A DNA stretch of 64,000 nt from Imbricaverruca yamaguchii. Its lineage: Eukaryota; Arthropoda; Thecostraca; Neoverrucidae. Below the pieces are notes generated by a model, which worked only from the letters and a program-made list of their open reading frames with translations, searched no databases and was not told where the DNA came from. Both the position numbers and the translations under genes were made by a program. The DNA lies in the NCBI GenBank assembly GCA_034440575.1, contig JAOTOL010001191.1:124001-188000 (forward strand), in the 5' to 3' direction. The number at the start of each line of letters is the position of its first letter. Position 1 is the stretch's first letter. Shown here piece after piece: positions 34,116-44,039 of this stretch.

Positions 34116-34343
34116 AGTAGTGGCCTACCCAGACAGCAGCTGAACCTCAGTAGTGGTCTACACAGCCGGCAGCTAACCCTCAGTAGCGGACTACACAGCC
34201 GGCAGCTGACCCTCAGTAGTGGCCTACCCAGATAGCAGTTAACCCTCAGTAGCGGCCTACACAACCGGCAGCTGACCCTCAGTAGTCGACTACACAGCCG
34301 GCAACTGACCCTCAGTAGTGGACTACACAGACAGCAGTTGCCA
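34116..34343. repeat. 33-bp minisatellite, about seven copies
   Basis: The unit is CAGTAGTGGCCTACACAG followed by CCGGCAGCTGACCCT. About seven units differ by a few bases, mainly at GTGG/GCGG/GTCG and CAGCCGG/CAGACAG. The length is a multiple of three, so the minus strand stays open with an 11-residue repeat (RPLLRVSCRLC). It is probably non-coding. Confidence 0.9.
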
Positions 34344-34344
34344 G

Positions 34345-35460
34345 TAAGAGTCGCTGGCTAGGGAACCGAACCCTTCGCGTGACTTCGTGCCCAAAATTGT
34401 GACTGCTAAGAGGCCAATAAGACTTTGCAAACTATTGGCAGACCACCACATCCTCTGAAGCAGACATGTAATAGCTACCGAGAGTTGGTGTAACATATAG
34501 ACTGTTGGGCACCTGATATGCTGTGCAAAGTAAAACCGGCCTGGGAATGCGTTTATCTAGCGCACTGAGCTAGCACGACGCTTTGGCGTGGCGTTTTGAC
34601 AACTGCGGCTGACGAAACACTTCGCATTTGGCTTGCATGACCGCTACCGTGAGTCCATCATTTGCATGCAACCTGATAAGAGTAATCGCAGCGAAAGTGC
34701 AGTTGGCGGTAGCGTCTTCAATGCCCCCGCTAATACATGTACGCTTGTGGATGCGCATGCTGACTAAGCCCGCTCCTGCATGCGATTTATGCTGATGTGA
34801 TGTGAATAACTTAGGGCACATCTCTATTGGTATTCGCCTATCCCGCCCAAAGCGTTCGAACCGTGTGAATGCATTTTGATCAGACAGTGATGCTGGACAT
34901 CATAGACGTGGGCGGCGCTCGCAAGCCTTCAATGGTATTGCCGGCACAGCAGTACTTAAATTGTTGACACTGACGTGAAATATCGACATTTCTGAGTCTC
35001 GGACAATCATCCACCATAAGCCTGAAATGACACCCTAAAGCTTCAGAGTATAAGAAGACTTTTTGCATGGACTAAATGTGCCAACAATCAATGCGTGCAA
35101 TTTTTTTTCATTGATTGAGGATTCAAATTTGTAGTATTGTCAATGGAACACTAAACACATCTGACAATTTGGAATTAAGTCTTCATGGAGTCATCAACTA
35201 TTTCCCCATACTACAATGTTCTGCAGAAGGAGGCCAGAAATTACGTGAACCTTAACGTCCCTTCTGATTCGCACAGCCCTAAGCTTTCTACACTTGGGCA
35301 CTGGTCGCATCCTTACCTCGTACCGTCAGCCATTGACCACAGCATTCCGTTATCACTTTGTGCTCGACACGCCTTACATCGACCCTACACCTAATTCGAT
35401 CCCAGCTTACCTCACCGGTCACTCAGTATATCTGAGTGCAGAGACACGCTCGACACCAGC
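34345..35460. other. No gene recognised (possible intron)
   Basis: Follows the SLC7-type exon in its direction of transcription (minus), so it could be intron. I did not find the next exon of that family here. Confidence 0.3.
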
Positions 35461-35466
35461 ACTCAC

Positions 35467-35590
35467 CACCGCCACGGCATTGGAGGCGAGCACCTCGGTG
35501 GGCGACAGGACGGCGAAGTAGGCCAAATTTGCCAACAGGTAGATGACTGTGACCAGTGGCAGCGATATGTAGATGGCGCGTGGAAGGTTC
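35467..35590 (-). CDS. Single exon of an SLC7-family (LAT-type) amino-acid transporter
   Basis: Minus strand, 124 bp. The translation runs [20 protein letters not shown] then [21 protein letters not shown], 41 residues that I recognise as the conserved transmembrane segment after the NPxRNLPRAI block of light-chain amino-acid exchangers (y+L/LAT type), which work at the plasma membrane with a heavy-chain partner. It ends at a good donor (GTG|GTGAGT, 35466-35461) and starts after an AG (GACAG|GAAC), which would complete an AGG arginine codon. I did not find the flanking exons. It could be part of a live gene with long introns or an orphan copy. Confidence 0.7.
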
Positions 35591-35624
35591 CTGTCGGAGA
35601 CATCGGGCGACCCTATCACGTCGA

Positions 35625-35950
35625 CAGTCACTGCGACACAAGTTACACCACAACTGCGGTACAACTGTGGCACCACTGGGAAACAACTGCGCCACCACTC
35701 ACACATCACTGCGACACAACTACTGCAACACTACTACACCAATGCTACACCATTGTGACACAACTGCGATACCACTGCGCTGCCCCTGCAATACCACTGG
35801 GACGCCGCAGTAAGGCGTCGCTGTGCATTGTTACAACACCAGCGCGAAACAGCTGCGTTATCACTGCGACAGGCACCAGCACGACACGACTGTCCCATTA
35901 TTGCTAAGCCAGTGCGGCGATACTGCGCCACAGCTGCGACGCTACTGGGA
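35625..35950. repeat. Degenerate CACTGCGACACAACTG tandem repeat
   Basis: About 325 bp of imperfect units of 15-18 bp built on CACTGCGACACAACTGC and ACCACTGC. It lies directly upstream of the transporter exon on the minus strand and merges into the left arm of the giant palindrome. Confidence 0.75.
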
Positions 35951-37112
35951 CACAACTGCTACATCACTGCTGCACTGCTGCGACATTGCTGCTACACAAT
36001 TTCACAACCATTGCTACACCAGTGCGATATCCTTGAAACTACAAAATCATGCGGATCTTCAACTGCAACATCAAGTATTTCAAATTGAAATACAACTACA
36101 ATATCAAGTTTAAATCCAAATTCAAATGCAATATCAATTTCAAGTCCAAATACAATGTAAATTTCTAATCCAGATATAATTACAATACTCATTTAAGTCA
36201 AAATACAAGTACAACATCAATTCCAACCTCAAGTACAACTACCATAACAAATTCAAATCAATATACAACCAAAGTATATTAAAATAATACTGAAATGTCC
36301 CGTTCACACTAGTTCAACCACATTTTGACCAGGAGCATCGCCACGAATCTTTGCCGAGCAGAGACAATCATTCAGTGGACACCGCACTTGTCCTGCGTTG
36401 TATTTATCTGTGTAAAAGCTAGGAAAACTGTTAAAGCTAGTTATACGGAGGCTGGGTAGAGTCGCATTCCCATCCGACGTGCATGAGCACGATATGCCAA
36501 TTCGGTAGTATCAGAGCCACGGCGACACTGCGACACTGATACTACCGATTTGGCATATCGTGCTCATGCACGTGGGATGGGAATGCGACTCTACTCGGAC
36601 TCCGTCTAACTAGCTTTAAAAGTTGTCCTTGCTTTTACACAAATAAATACAACGCAGGACATGCGCGGTGTCAACTGAATTTGTTGTGTTTTTGTTCGGC
36701 AAAGATTCGTGGCGATGTCTCTGGCCAAAATGTGGTTGAACTAGTGTGAACCGGATATTTCAGTGCTATTGTAATATATTTTGGTTGTATGTTGATTTGA
36801 AATTGATATTGTAGTTGTACTTGGAGTTGGAATTTATGTTTTACTTGCATTTGGACTTAAAATTAACATTGTAATTATCCTTGGATTTGAAATTGTTATT
36901 GTATTTGGATTTGGATTTGAAATTGATATTTTAGTTGTATTTGTATTTGAACTTGCTATTGTAGGTGTATTTGAATTTGAAATAATTCATATTGCAGTTG
37001 AAGATCTGCATGCTCTTGTAGTTTCAAGGATATCGTAGTGGTGTAGCAATGGTCGTGCAAATTGTCTATCAGTGATGTTTCAGCAGTGCAGCAATGATGT
37101 AGCAGTGGTGTT
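35950..37112. repeat. Giant imperfect palindrome, arms about 565 bp
   Basis: The left arm 35950-36514 is the reverse complement of the right arm 36536-37112 with a 21-base loop. Near the centre the match is almost perfect (CATGAGCACGATATGCCAA against TTGGCATATCGTGCTCATG). Further out it holds with substitutions and small indels through an AT-rich block of CAAATTCAAATACAA-like repeats and then the CACTGC-type repeat. The right arm abuts the A-rich leader of a LINE-B 5' end. No coding capacity is recognised. Confidence 0.9.
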
Positions 37113-37129
37113 CGAAATATTATTTTCTT

Positions 37130-37580
37130 AACATAAAGAACAAAAACAAAAAACAAAACAAAAGAACGAAAAACAAAGAAAAACAAAACAAAACAACACA
37201 AACAAGCAAAAAAAACTAAAACCAAAAAGACAAAGAAAAATAGGTCCAAACAAGTGTACATCTTATGTACTTCTTGCACTGTTCACTGAACGGCGATGAC
37301 CCGACCATACCCCACCCCACCCCTCTACAATCCCTATGGCACCGTCCGGACCACCAGCTCAACTCACCTCTAACTCGCCTAAACAGCCAGTATCACCGGA
37401 GGGTGTCATACTGGTCAAATTTAATTACAAACAAACACACTGGCCGTGGCGTCCCAGCCAGCCCTCGGAGGACACGAGTCACACAAGGGAACTCGATAAC
37501 GGCTCGCTCCAGGGAAGTGGTCTGACGGACAATGTTGTCGATATATCTGGCCACCGCCGTTCACGGCACTCGAGGTAATC
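37130..37580 (+). mobile_element. LINE-B 5' end (A-rich leader and ORF1 start)
   Basis: A leader rich in AAAACAAAAC (37130-37240) is followed by TTGCACTGTTCACTGAACGG and CGATGACCC, the start block of LINE-B. Two overlapping frames carry KQPVSPEGVILVKF, matching QPISPNGGRL at 8.9 kb and QPISPTGGRL at 6.9 kb. The homology fades near 37580, so only the 5' part is present. Here the unit stands alone, which shows that the A-rich tract belongs to the element start. Confidence 0.6.
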
Positions 37581-37584
37581 ACAT

Positions 37585-38100
37585 GTTTAGTGTTTGGTGA
37601 ATGGCAAAGTGGGAGCGCCGACCCCTTGCGAATGCTACTGGGTGACTACTCGGGTGTAGTGTCGTCCAGTAACATCTTTGCTTTTCTTCGACAGGCAAAC
37701 TTTGATGTGATATATCATCCTAGAGAACCAAAACTCTATCTTTGCTAATCCATGATTTGAAGTTCATGTCGTTTCAAATTCCCTTTAACGAATATTCTAG
37801 GTACAAAATAGCCTGGCACTCGACGTGCCCCATAAGCATCAATTCATCGTCATCATGAAAGACAAAGTGCATTATTTCTAGTGACAATATTACTCATAAC
37901 AAAACGCGTTGTGACGGCAAAATATAATGCAATAATTTTGAGTTCGCAGAACATGTGTGAAATGATGTGAGTGATTGAGCTCACCGTACATGTGTGAAGT
38001 GATATGAGTAATGAGTTCACCGTGTTGCTCTGGGCGATTCTACAATATATCCGCATCAGCTAGTGCTAGTGGTTTATGGTTTATGATGCAGATATGTGTG
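37585..38100. other. No gene recognised
   Basis: Unique-looking AT-rich sequence, no supported feature. Confidence 0.3.
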
Positions 38101-39130
38101 GAATCAGCCATTATTGGAGTGATGCCTCGTCCACAAAAGCACCGTAAATCTCTCTATTGTGGATATTTGATTTCTCAAGAGACCACTGGGGTTGGCCGAT
38201 TTTATAACCGAGCTATTACTCGCTTGGAGTTTCTTGTTCTTAAAGTAATTATTTATAATTTTCCTGTCATGATCGCTAGCAATTTCCGCGAAATTGTCGT
38301 CCGGACATTGGATTATAGCCATGTCTTTTTCCATGACTCCGGAATATTTACAATGCTCCACTATAGTCACCTCCATGATATTACCTTGTTTCACATTAGT
38401 TACAGGGTCATCATTGACCAATATAGCCAAACTCCTGCATTGTTTCCACAGGTGGGGAGGTCCATTACCAGGCGACGAAAATTATTGGGAAAGGACAACG
38501 CCATGCGAGCGATTTCAACCTAAGTGGGTGTATAAGATAGTCGTGGGGGCTTCATCAATCTGTGAAAGTTTTAGCTTCGTAGTAGCAGCGACCTCGGAGA
38601 TATGGCCTGAATAATTTTTCATAGGTCACATTGCGGGTCAATCTCTGAGAGCGATTATCTCCGGTACTTTAAAACCTACCATAGATATATAGCATATCCA
38701 TGGTATCGCACTTACTTCTTCTTTTCATTTCTTTGATCGATTCTTAATTTTGAACAAATGTCACAACTTTAGCCATTTGACCTCAGGTGACGTGACCTTC
38801 CGTGACCCGAAGCCATTTGATATTCACACTTGTAACCACATTTACTACAAGGACCATCGACTGTCTATCGAAACAAAGAAGAAAAATTATGTTTATTTAC
38901 TGATAACTATGATTAATTTGCCTTCATCCTACCTGAGCTTCTTGATTTTTGCACGTTATGCTGAGTGGTCGCGTCAGTCTTTTTCTAGCAACTTACCCCC
39001 AAAGCTCATATAGTTATAGTTGAAGACACACTTATCAAGCATGATGAGACGAATCCGAATGTGCCAGATTTGATGACCTTATTTCACAGGTCACCTATCC
39101 AGGTCAGGTTAAATACGTCAGTGAAAGAAC
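38100..39130. other. AGGTCA-rich anonymous stretch
   Basis: About 1 kb that contains several AGGTCA/TGACCT half-sites (near 38620, 38778 and 39087-39103). A frame of 170 codons at 38011-38523 and an overlapping 108-codon minus frame carry no recognised domain. It may be a decayed relative of the TTAA element, but no terminus was found. Confidence 0.3.
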
Positions 39131-39333
39131 GTCATGCTGGAAGACGTTAGAAAGTAACTTCAACTTTAACTTGATGTTCGCCAGCTATGAGAGCTGATAG
39201 GTTAGCGTGAATAGTTTTTAGAGATAGCATTAATATGCCAACGTTTCTTCATTTCACATGCAAAGTTAAAAACAAACACTGGCAGCATACCACCATATGC
39301 ACCTATATGCGTAATAGCAATACTATCGACACC

Positions 39334-39392
39334 AGGTCAGAACGCCCGGCCTCCGCCGGGCTTACCTGACCTACGCTGCTCGCTTCGCGAGC
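39334..39392 (+). other. Nested perfect hairpin plus a second hairpin
   Basis: An outer AGGTCAG (39334-39340) pairs with CTGACCT (39366-39372), and inside it GCCCGGC (39344-39350) pairs with GCCGGGC (39355-39361) around a CTCC loop. Five bases further on, GCTCGC-TTC-GCGAGC (39378-39392) forms a second perfect stem. The block is GC-rich within AT-rich surroundings. Function unknown. Confidence 0.7.
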
Positions 39393-39704
39393 TCTTGAAA
39401 ATATGAATCCACTCCATCTTTCCCCTAATCTGGCAGAAGCTGGACACGAGTTAATCAAACAATTTTTGTCGCTCAATCAACTGAATTTCACTACAGAAAA
39501 GGGTTATGTATCGCGTGCCACAGCCATAGAACAAATTATCATACCAGTTACCCTCAGGTGTAGTGGGGGGATATTTTTGTTACTACGCATGGTTGTACGA
39601 AGTCGCCAAAATACGCCAATTGACATGGAATGTATTGAGTGAACGCATGTCTCATAATATCTTCCCTTCCCATAACCGATATCTAACATAATCTAATCTA
39701 ATAT

Positions 39705-40255
39705 AACAGTCAGTCAGTCAGCCAGTCAATCAGTCAATCAGTCAGGCGGTCAGTCAGTCAATGAATTATACAGTCAGTATTTCAGTCACTTAGTCAGACC
39801 GTCAGTCAGTGCGGCAGTCAGTCAGTCACCCAGTCAGTCAGTCAGTGCGTGAAACGAAGTCATTCATTCAGTCAATCAGTCAGTCCGACAATCCGTCAGT
39901 TAGCCAGTCAATCAGTTAGCCAATCTGCCAGTCAGTCAATCTGTCAGTCAGTCAATCAGCCAGTCAATCGGTCAGTCAATCAGACCGACTGTCAGCCAGC
40001 TAGTCAGTCGGTCACATCGATAGTCAGTCAGTCAGTCAGTCAGTCAGACCGACAATCTGTCAGTCAGTCAGTCAGACCGTCAGTCCGTTAATCCGTCAGT
40101 CTGTCAGTCAGTCCGTCACTCCGTGAGTCCACTATTCCGTCAGTCCGAAAGTTATTTAGTCAGTCCATCAGTCAGTCACTCAGTGACGCAGTCAAGCAGT
40201 TAATCCATCAGTCACCAGTCAGTCTGTTAGTCAGTCAGTTCGCCAGTCAGTAAGA
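39705..40255. repeat. GTCA tetranucleotide satellite
   Basis: About 550 bp of degenerate (GTCA)n. It keeps a long open frame rich in Ser-Gln-Val (39849-40091), which is a by-product of the repeat. Confidence 0.95.
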
Positions 40256-40269
40256 CCATGAGTTATAAC

Positions 40270-40520
40270 TTGCACTAGCCAAACATAGTCTAACCTAGCC
40301 TAGCCTAGCCTACCCTCACCTAGCCTAGCCTAGCCTAGCCTAACCTAACCTAACCTAACCTAACCTAACCTAACTAACCGAACCTAGCCTAATCCCTAAC
40401 CTAACCTAACTTAACCTAATCTAACCTAACCTAACCTAACTTAACCTAACACAACCTAACATAGCCTAACATAACCCAATATAACTTAACCTAACCTAAC
40501 ATAGCCTAACGTAACCTAAC
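40270..40520. repeat. Interstitial CCTAA (TTAGG) telomere-like repeat
   Basis: About 250 bp of CCTAA and CCTAG pentamers; runs of perfect CCTAA occur at about 40340-40375 and 40400-40445. TTAGG is the telomere unit of most arthropods. It lies between two GTCA blocks. Confidence 0.85.
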
Positions 40521-40660
40521 AGTCAGTCAGTCAGTCAGTCAGTCAATCAGTCAGGTCGTCAGTCAGTCAATTAATTATTCAGTGAGTTGCACTCAGTCAG
40601 TCAGTCAGTCATTCAGTCAGTCAGTCAGACCGTCACTCAGTTGGACCGTCACTCAGCCAT
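40520..40660. repeat. Second GTCA tetranucleotide block
   Basis: About 140 bp of (GTCA)n directly after the pentamer repeat, matching the block at 39705-40255. Confidence 0.9.
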
Positions 40661-41169
40661 TCAAGTTAGAATCTAGCTATTTTAAAACACTGGAAAATTT
40701 GAGCCTAAAAAATCGTTTCAGGTTACTCAAATTTCCATAACATGTGTGAAGTCGACACCACGAGCTGATGCACTGATATGGCCATTAAAGTTAGAATTCA
40801 GTTAATCGTAAACTGAGTGTAAAATTTTCGCCATAAGAAATCACATCAGCATTCGCTAATTGCCATGCATATTTGAAATTGGAAGCATATATCCTCACTC
40901 CCCTCTATCATATCAACAGCCAAGAAAATCATTAGCATGATTCTGGCATGAAACTACAGCGAGTGAATTGTGAAAGTGCCAGTACACTCATATCACCACT
41001 CAAGTTAGAATTTGGTTATTTTTAAACTGACTGTAAACTTTGAGCCTTAAAAATCGCATCACACTGAAAATTATCGAACACAAGCATTCTGTGTTCACAC
41101 TGCCAAAAACACAAGATACATGTGTTAGCACACAAATCTTGCGTGCCCTGCAAGCTGCAAGTTTGTGTA
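40660..41169. repeat. Three degenerate copies of a GTTAGAAT...AAATCG unit
   Basis: The block CAAGTTAGAAT...TTTTAAACTG...GAGCCTTAAAAATCG recurs near 40665, 40795 and 41000, each followed by different short text. A block near 40735 (CATAACATGTGTGAAGTCGA) resembles CATAGCATGTGTGAAGTTCA near 62412. It directly adjoins the right dyad-rich arm and may be part of the same element. Confidence 0.5.
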
Positions 41170-41941
41170 CCTTTAGAGTGTGTCAAAAAGCGCACTGTGA
41201 TAGTGCTTTGAAACACAAAAATAGCGTATTAACACATCCATGAAACACATGAATTATGTGTGTACACATATGGAAAACACACCGACGGTGTGCTACACAC
41301 CAGAAAGTCACACATATAATGCGTTAATAACACAATATTAGTGTGTAAAATCCGGCCCATTTCCTTATTTTACACACGATTCTTGTGCTTGTACAATGTA
41401 CTAACACGACGAAGGTGTGTTAATACTATGTACAACACGCCGTCGGCGTGCTTTCGCTTTGTGTAAACAGAAAGCCTATGAGCTTTGTGAATGTTTTAAC
41501 GCTCTACTTTGGTGTTTTAAAGCACACTCGCAGTGGGTTTTCTGACTCAGGGTAGTCAAATATGCATCTTGCAGGGTACATATGCTTTGTGCTTGTACAC
41601 GATCGTTGCTTTTTACGCTACCACAAAATGTTTGTCTTTAATTACCTTCGACTAACTTTGGATTGTATCGCATGACAAAATATAATAATTGCAAATATGA
41701 GCGACTTGGGATGCTCATAAATCGACCACTTCGAAATCGTCCAATACAAACCATTGTCAACATCAAGTTGTTCATATTTCAACTGATTTGTAATCCACTA
41801 ACGAACACAATCTAAAACAAAGAACAATCCAAAGCATATGATCACATCCTCAGAAACATCAAACATTTCTATCACATTTCTTATGCACTTTGTTGGTGGC
41901 CGTGACTACACCTTGTGTCCTGCAGCTTCGTAACCAGTGGA
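41170..41941 (-). repeat. Dyad-rich repeat, right arm (inverted partner of 1-775)
   Basis: Reverse complement of 1-775 along its full length, with the same short palindromes conserved (for example AACACGCCGTCGGCGTGCTT near 41440 and ACACACCGACGGTGTGCT near 41280). The homology is lost at 41170, exactly where LINE-A sequence starts in the left arm. On the other side it reaches the position that pairs with base 1, so the left arm may continue outside the window. Confidence 0.85.
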
Positions 41942-42420
41942 TCCGTCCTGATTACTTCATTCATCAGATGCAGCATGACAACCATACCATATAAATGCCA
42001 TCAGCAATACGAAACATGTATTTTTTACATTTCTCACAAGACCCGACAGCATAGCACGCGTATGCGTACCCTGGAGAGCACACAGGCACAGCGTGTACAT
42101 ACATTTCAAACACGCTGAGTTGCCAAATCCCGTGCTTGCACCGACGATGCGGCAGGAACAACACTGTACTGTTGGATAAATCATCATACCTTACGAAATG
42201 AAACTAAACACGAAATGAATGGAAAGATACTATACTTCATGGTCAAAACAAACTTCGTGGTCCGTGGCACAGATGCGCCTCAAATGCCTTTTGATAGCAT
42301 TTCCTTCACACCGGCGGACATCAGATCATGGCAGGAACTGAACAGGCCTTCAATACAGCCTTCAGGCGTGGCGTGTAGGACAGTCTGTTGCCGCTAAACT
42401 TGTCGGTGTTGCACACTCAC
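41942..42420. other. Right flank of the arm; no gene recognised
   Basis: Short frames only. GTGTCGGTGTTGCACAC occurs twice in tandem at 42401-42437, overlapping the donor of the next exon. Confidence 0.35.
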
Positions 42421-42682
42421 GTGTCGGTGTTGCACACACACATGAACATAGCCGTATTCTTGAATTTTGAGAGCGTTGACTTTTCAGCAAACATGGTGAA
42501 AACTATTGACCAGAGCAGGAGCAGTTCTTCCATATTTAGATCCGTGCAATTTAACACATCTACAACTCTGACGCGTAGTACTTTTTCGGTATAGTGTGGA
42601 CTTATCATGTTGGCGTCTGGTCCGTCCACGAATATGTTTTCGTACTCCCCCAGCGCACGCAGCATCGACGGCAGCGTGTCGC
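42421..42682 (-). CDS. Spliced-looking exon of an unidentified host gene
   Basis: Minus strand, 262 bp. It follows a strong acceptor (pyrimidine run then CTGCAG, 42683-42688) and ends at a consensus donor (ACAC|GTGAGT, 42420-42415). The frame GDTLPSMLRALGEYENIFVD, then GPDANMISPHYTEKVLRVRV, then a segment with EELLLLWSIVFTMF is open across the whole exon and closes just after the donor. The composition looks like a real protein, and no domain is recognised. It could belong to the same gene as the two exons near 46.6 and 47.1 kb, on the same strand, but that is a guess. Confidence 0.5.
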
Positions 42683-42689
42683 CTGCAGA

Positions 42690-43255
42690 AAAAAAAGAGA
42701 GAATTCAAAGGTACTGTTGTTACCACCCCGAACTAAATTGGGAGCGGATGAAAAATCACAAGAGAATGCAGATGTTGCTGACACAATTAACGATTAATTT
42801 TTGTTCAGCTATACCACCCTCTTTGCTAACCATGTCACAAGACACCATCTTTATGTTGTCATTGACCGTTGTCTCACGTGCATATCAAAAGCCGGAAATG
42901 TATGCAATATTTTGAATATATACAGATATGTATTCAGATTGAAATGAGGACATGCGTTGCTTACCCTATACACTTTGGTGAGGAATTTATTCTGACCCAC
43001 TTATGCTTGTGGACGACAGCAAAAAAAAAACTGCGCACAAACGCGCCGAAAACTTGCATATCTTCGCAGAGTTGAAGACGCATCGCTCGACACAAATTAC
43101 GAGACGATATCATACCAGAATGCAAAATTGGGCAAAGTCAGGTTACGGCTCTCCGAGTGAACTTGTAGGTTCGAACAAAACCACATCACGAGGCAAGACT
43201 CACAATTTAGCGTTTCAGGAATCTTGTGCACAAAGTCCACAAAGAAGGAAATGTT
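42690..43255. other. No gene recognised (possible intron)
   Basis: Upstream of the minus-strand exon; contains a pyrimidine run on the minus strand next to the acceptor. Nothing else seen. Confidence 0.3.
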
Positions 43256-43264
43256 TTTTTTTTA

Positions 43265-44035
43265 ACCCGTCTCGGGGGTCTTCAACCGCCCCCGTCAGGG
43301 TTTTCGCGTATAGCGGACGAAAGGAGCGAGGCAGCGACCCCAAATTTGGCATCCTTTTCCCACATCAATTTGGCATGCTAATTCAAAATTTGTAGGCCAG
43401 GTCATCTAGGGAGTCAAGGTCAAGTGAGGTCACCTCCAAAAAACGTTCAACCAGTCGTCACGCTTTAATGGATACAGATATTTTAATGAAACTTCCAGCG
43501 TTTTCGTATCTTTACGGATGCAACAAAACGTAGTAGTTGATTTTTTTTCTTTTTTCGTTTTTGACTACTTACAAATTTTGCGTATTTGCCAAATTGCAGT
43601 TCATATAGAGGATTCTGGCTAAAGTAAGAATTTTTATTAGGGCAAGCTGGCTTGAAACAATATTTCTGGATCTGCTCTACCCATTGGAAAGGGTAAATTA
43701 AACAAATCGTGAAAACTCAAAGTTTTGAAATTTCAAAAGAAATTGGCAGGGGACCAAATAAATTATAGCCATGGTCGATTTCGCTTTCCTTTTCTCATTC
43801 CAAATACTTTTTTTTTCATATATCCCCCAAAATGAACTCCCCAGAGTCAAAAACATAATGTAAGTAGTGAAAAGTCGTGAAAATCTAGCCCCCTGGTGAC
43901 GTTACTTTTGGGGAAAATTGTTTCGGGGGTGGACCCGGACCCTACTCGTAGAGCGCTTTCCGATGACACCTCTTTTGTTTTCGTGCGATGCTTAGTTTGG
44001 ATTTTAGAGGGGGTCTTCAACCCCCCCCGAGACGA
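43265..44035. mobile_element. Candidate MITE with GTCTCGGGGG ends
   Basis: The left end reads CGTCTCGGGGGTCTTCAACC and the right end GTCTTCAACCCCCCCCGAGACG, so an inverted CGTCTCGGGGG is combined with a directly repeated GGGGGTCTTCAACC. The two ends are about 770 bp apart. No long coding frame with a recognised domain lies inside, and I could not define a target duplication. Confidence 0.5.
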
Positions 44036-44039
44036 GGTG

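Noticed and set aside
37265..37525. Independent host gene at 37.3 kb
   Set aside because: Shared start block and KQPVSPEG peptide show it is the LINE-B 5' end.
38011..38523. 170-codon plus-strand frame as a gene
   Set aside because: No domain, atypical composition, and an overlapping 108-codon frame on the other strand; no splice or promoter support.
39849..40091. 80-codon Ser/Gln/Val-rich open frame
   Set aside because: It is produced by the GTCA tetranucleotide repeat.
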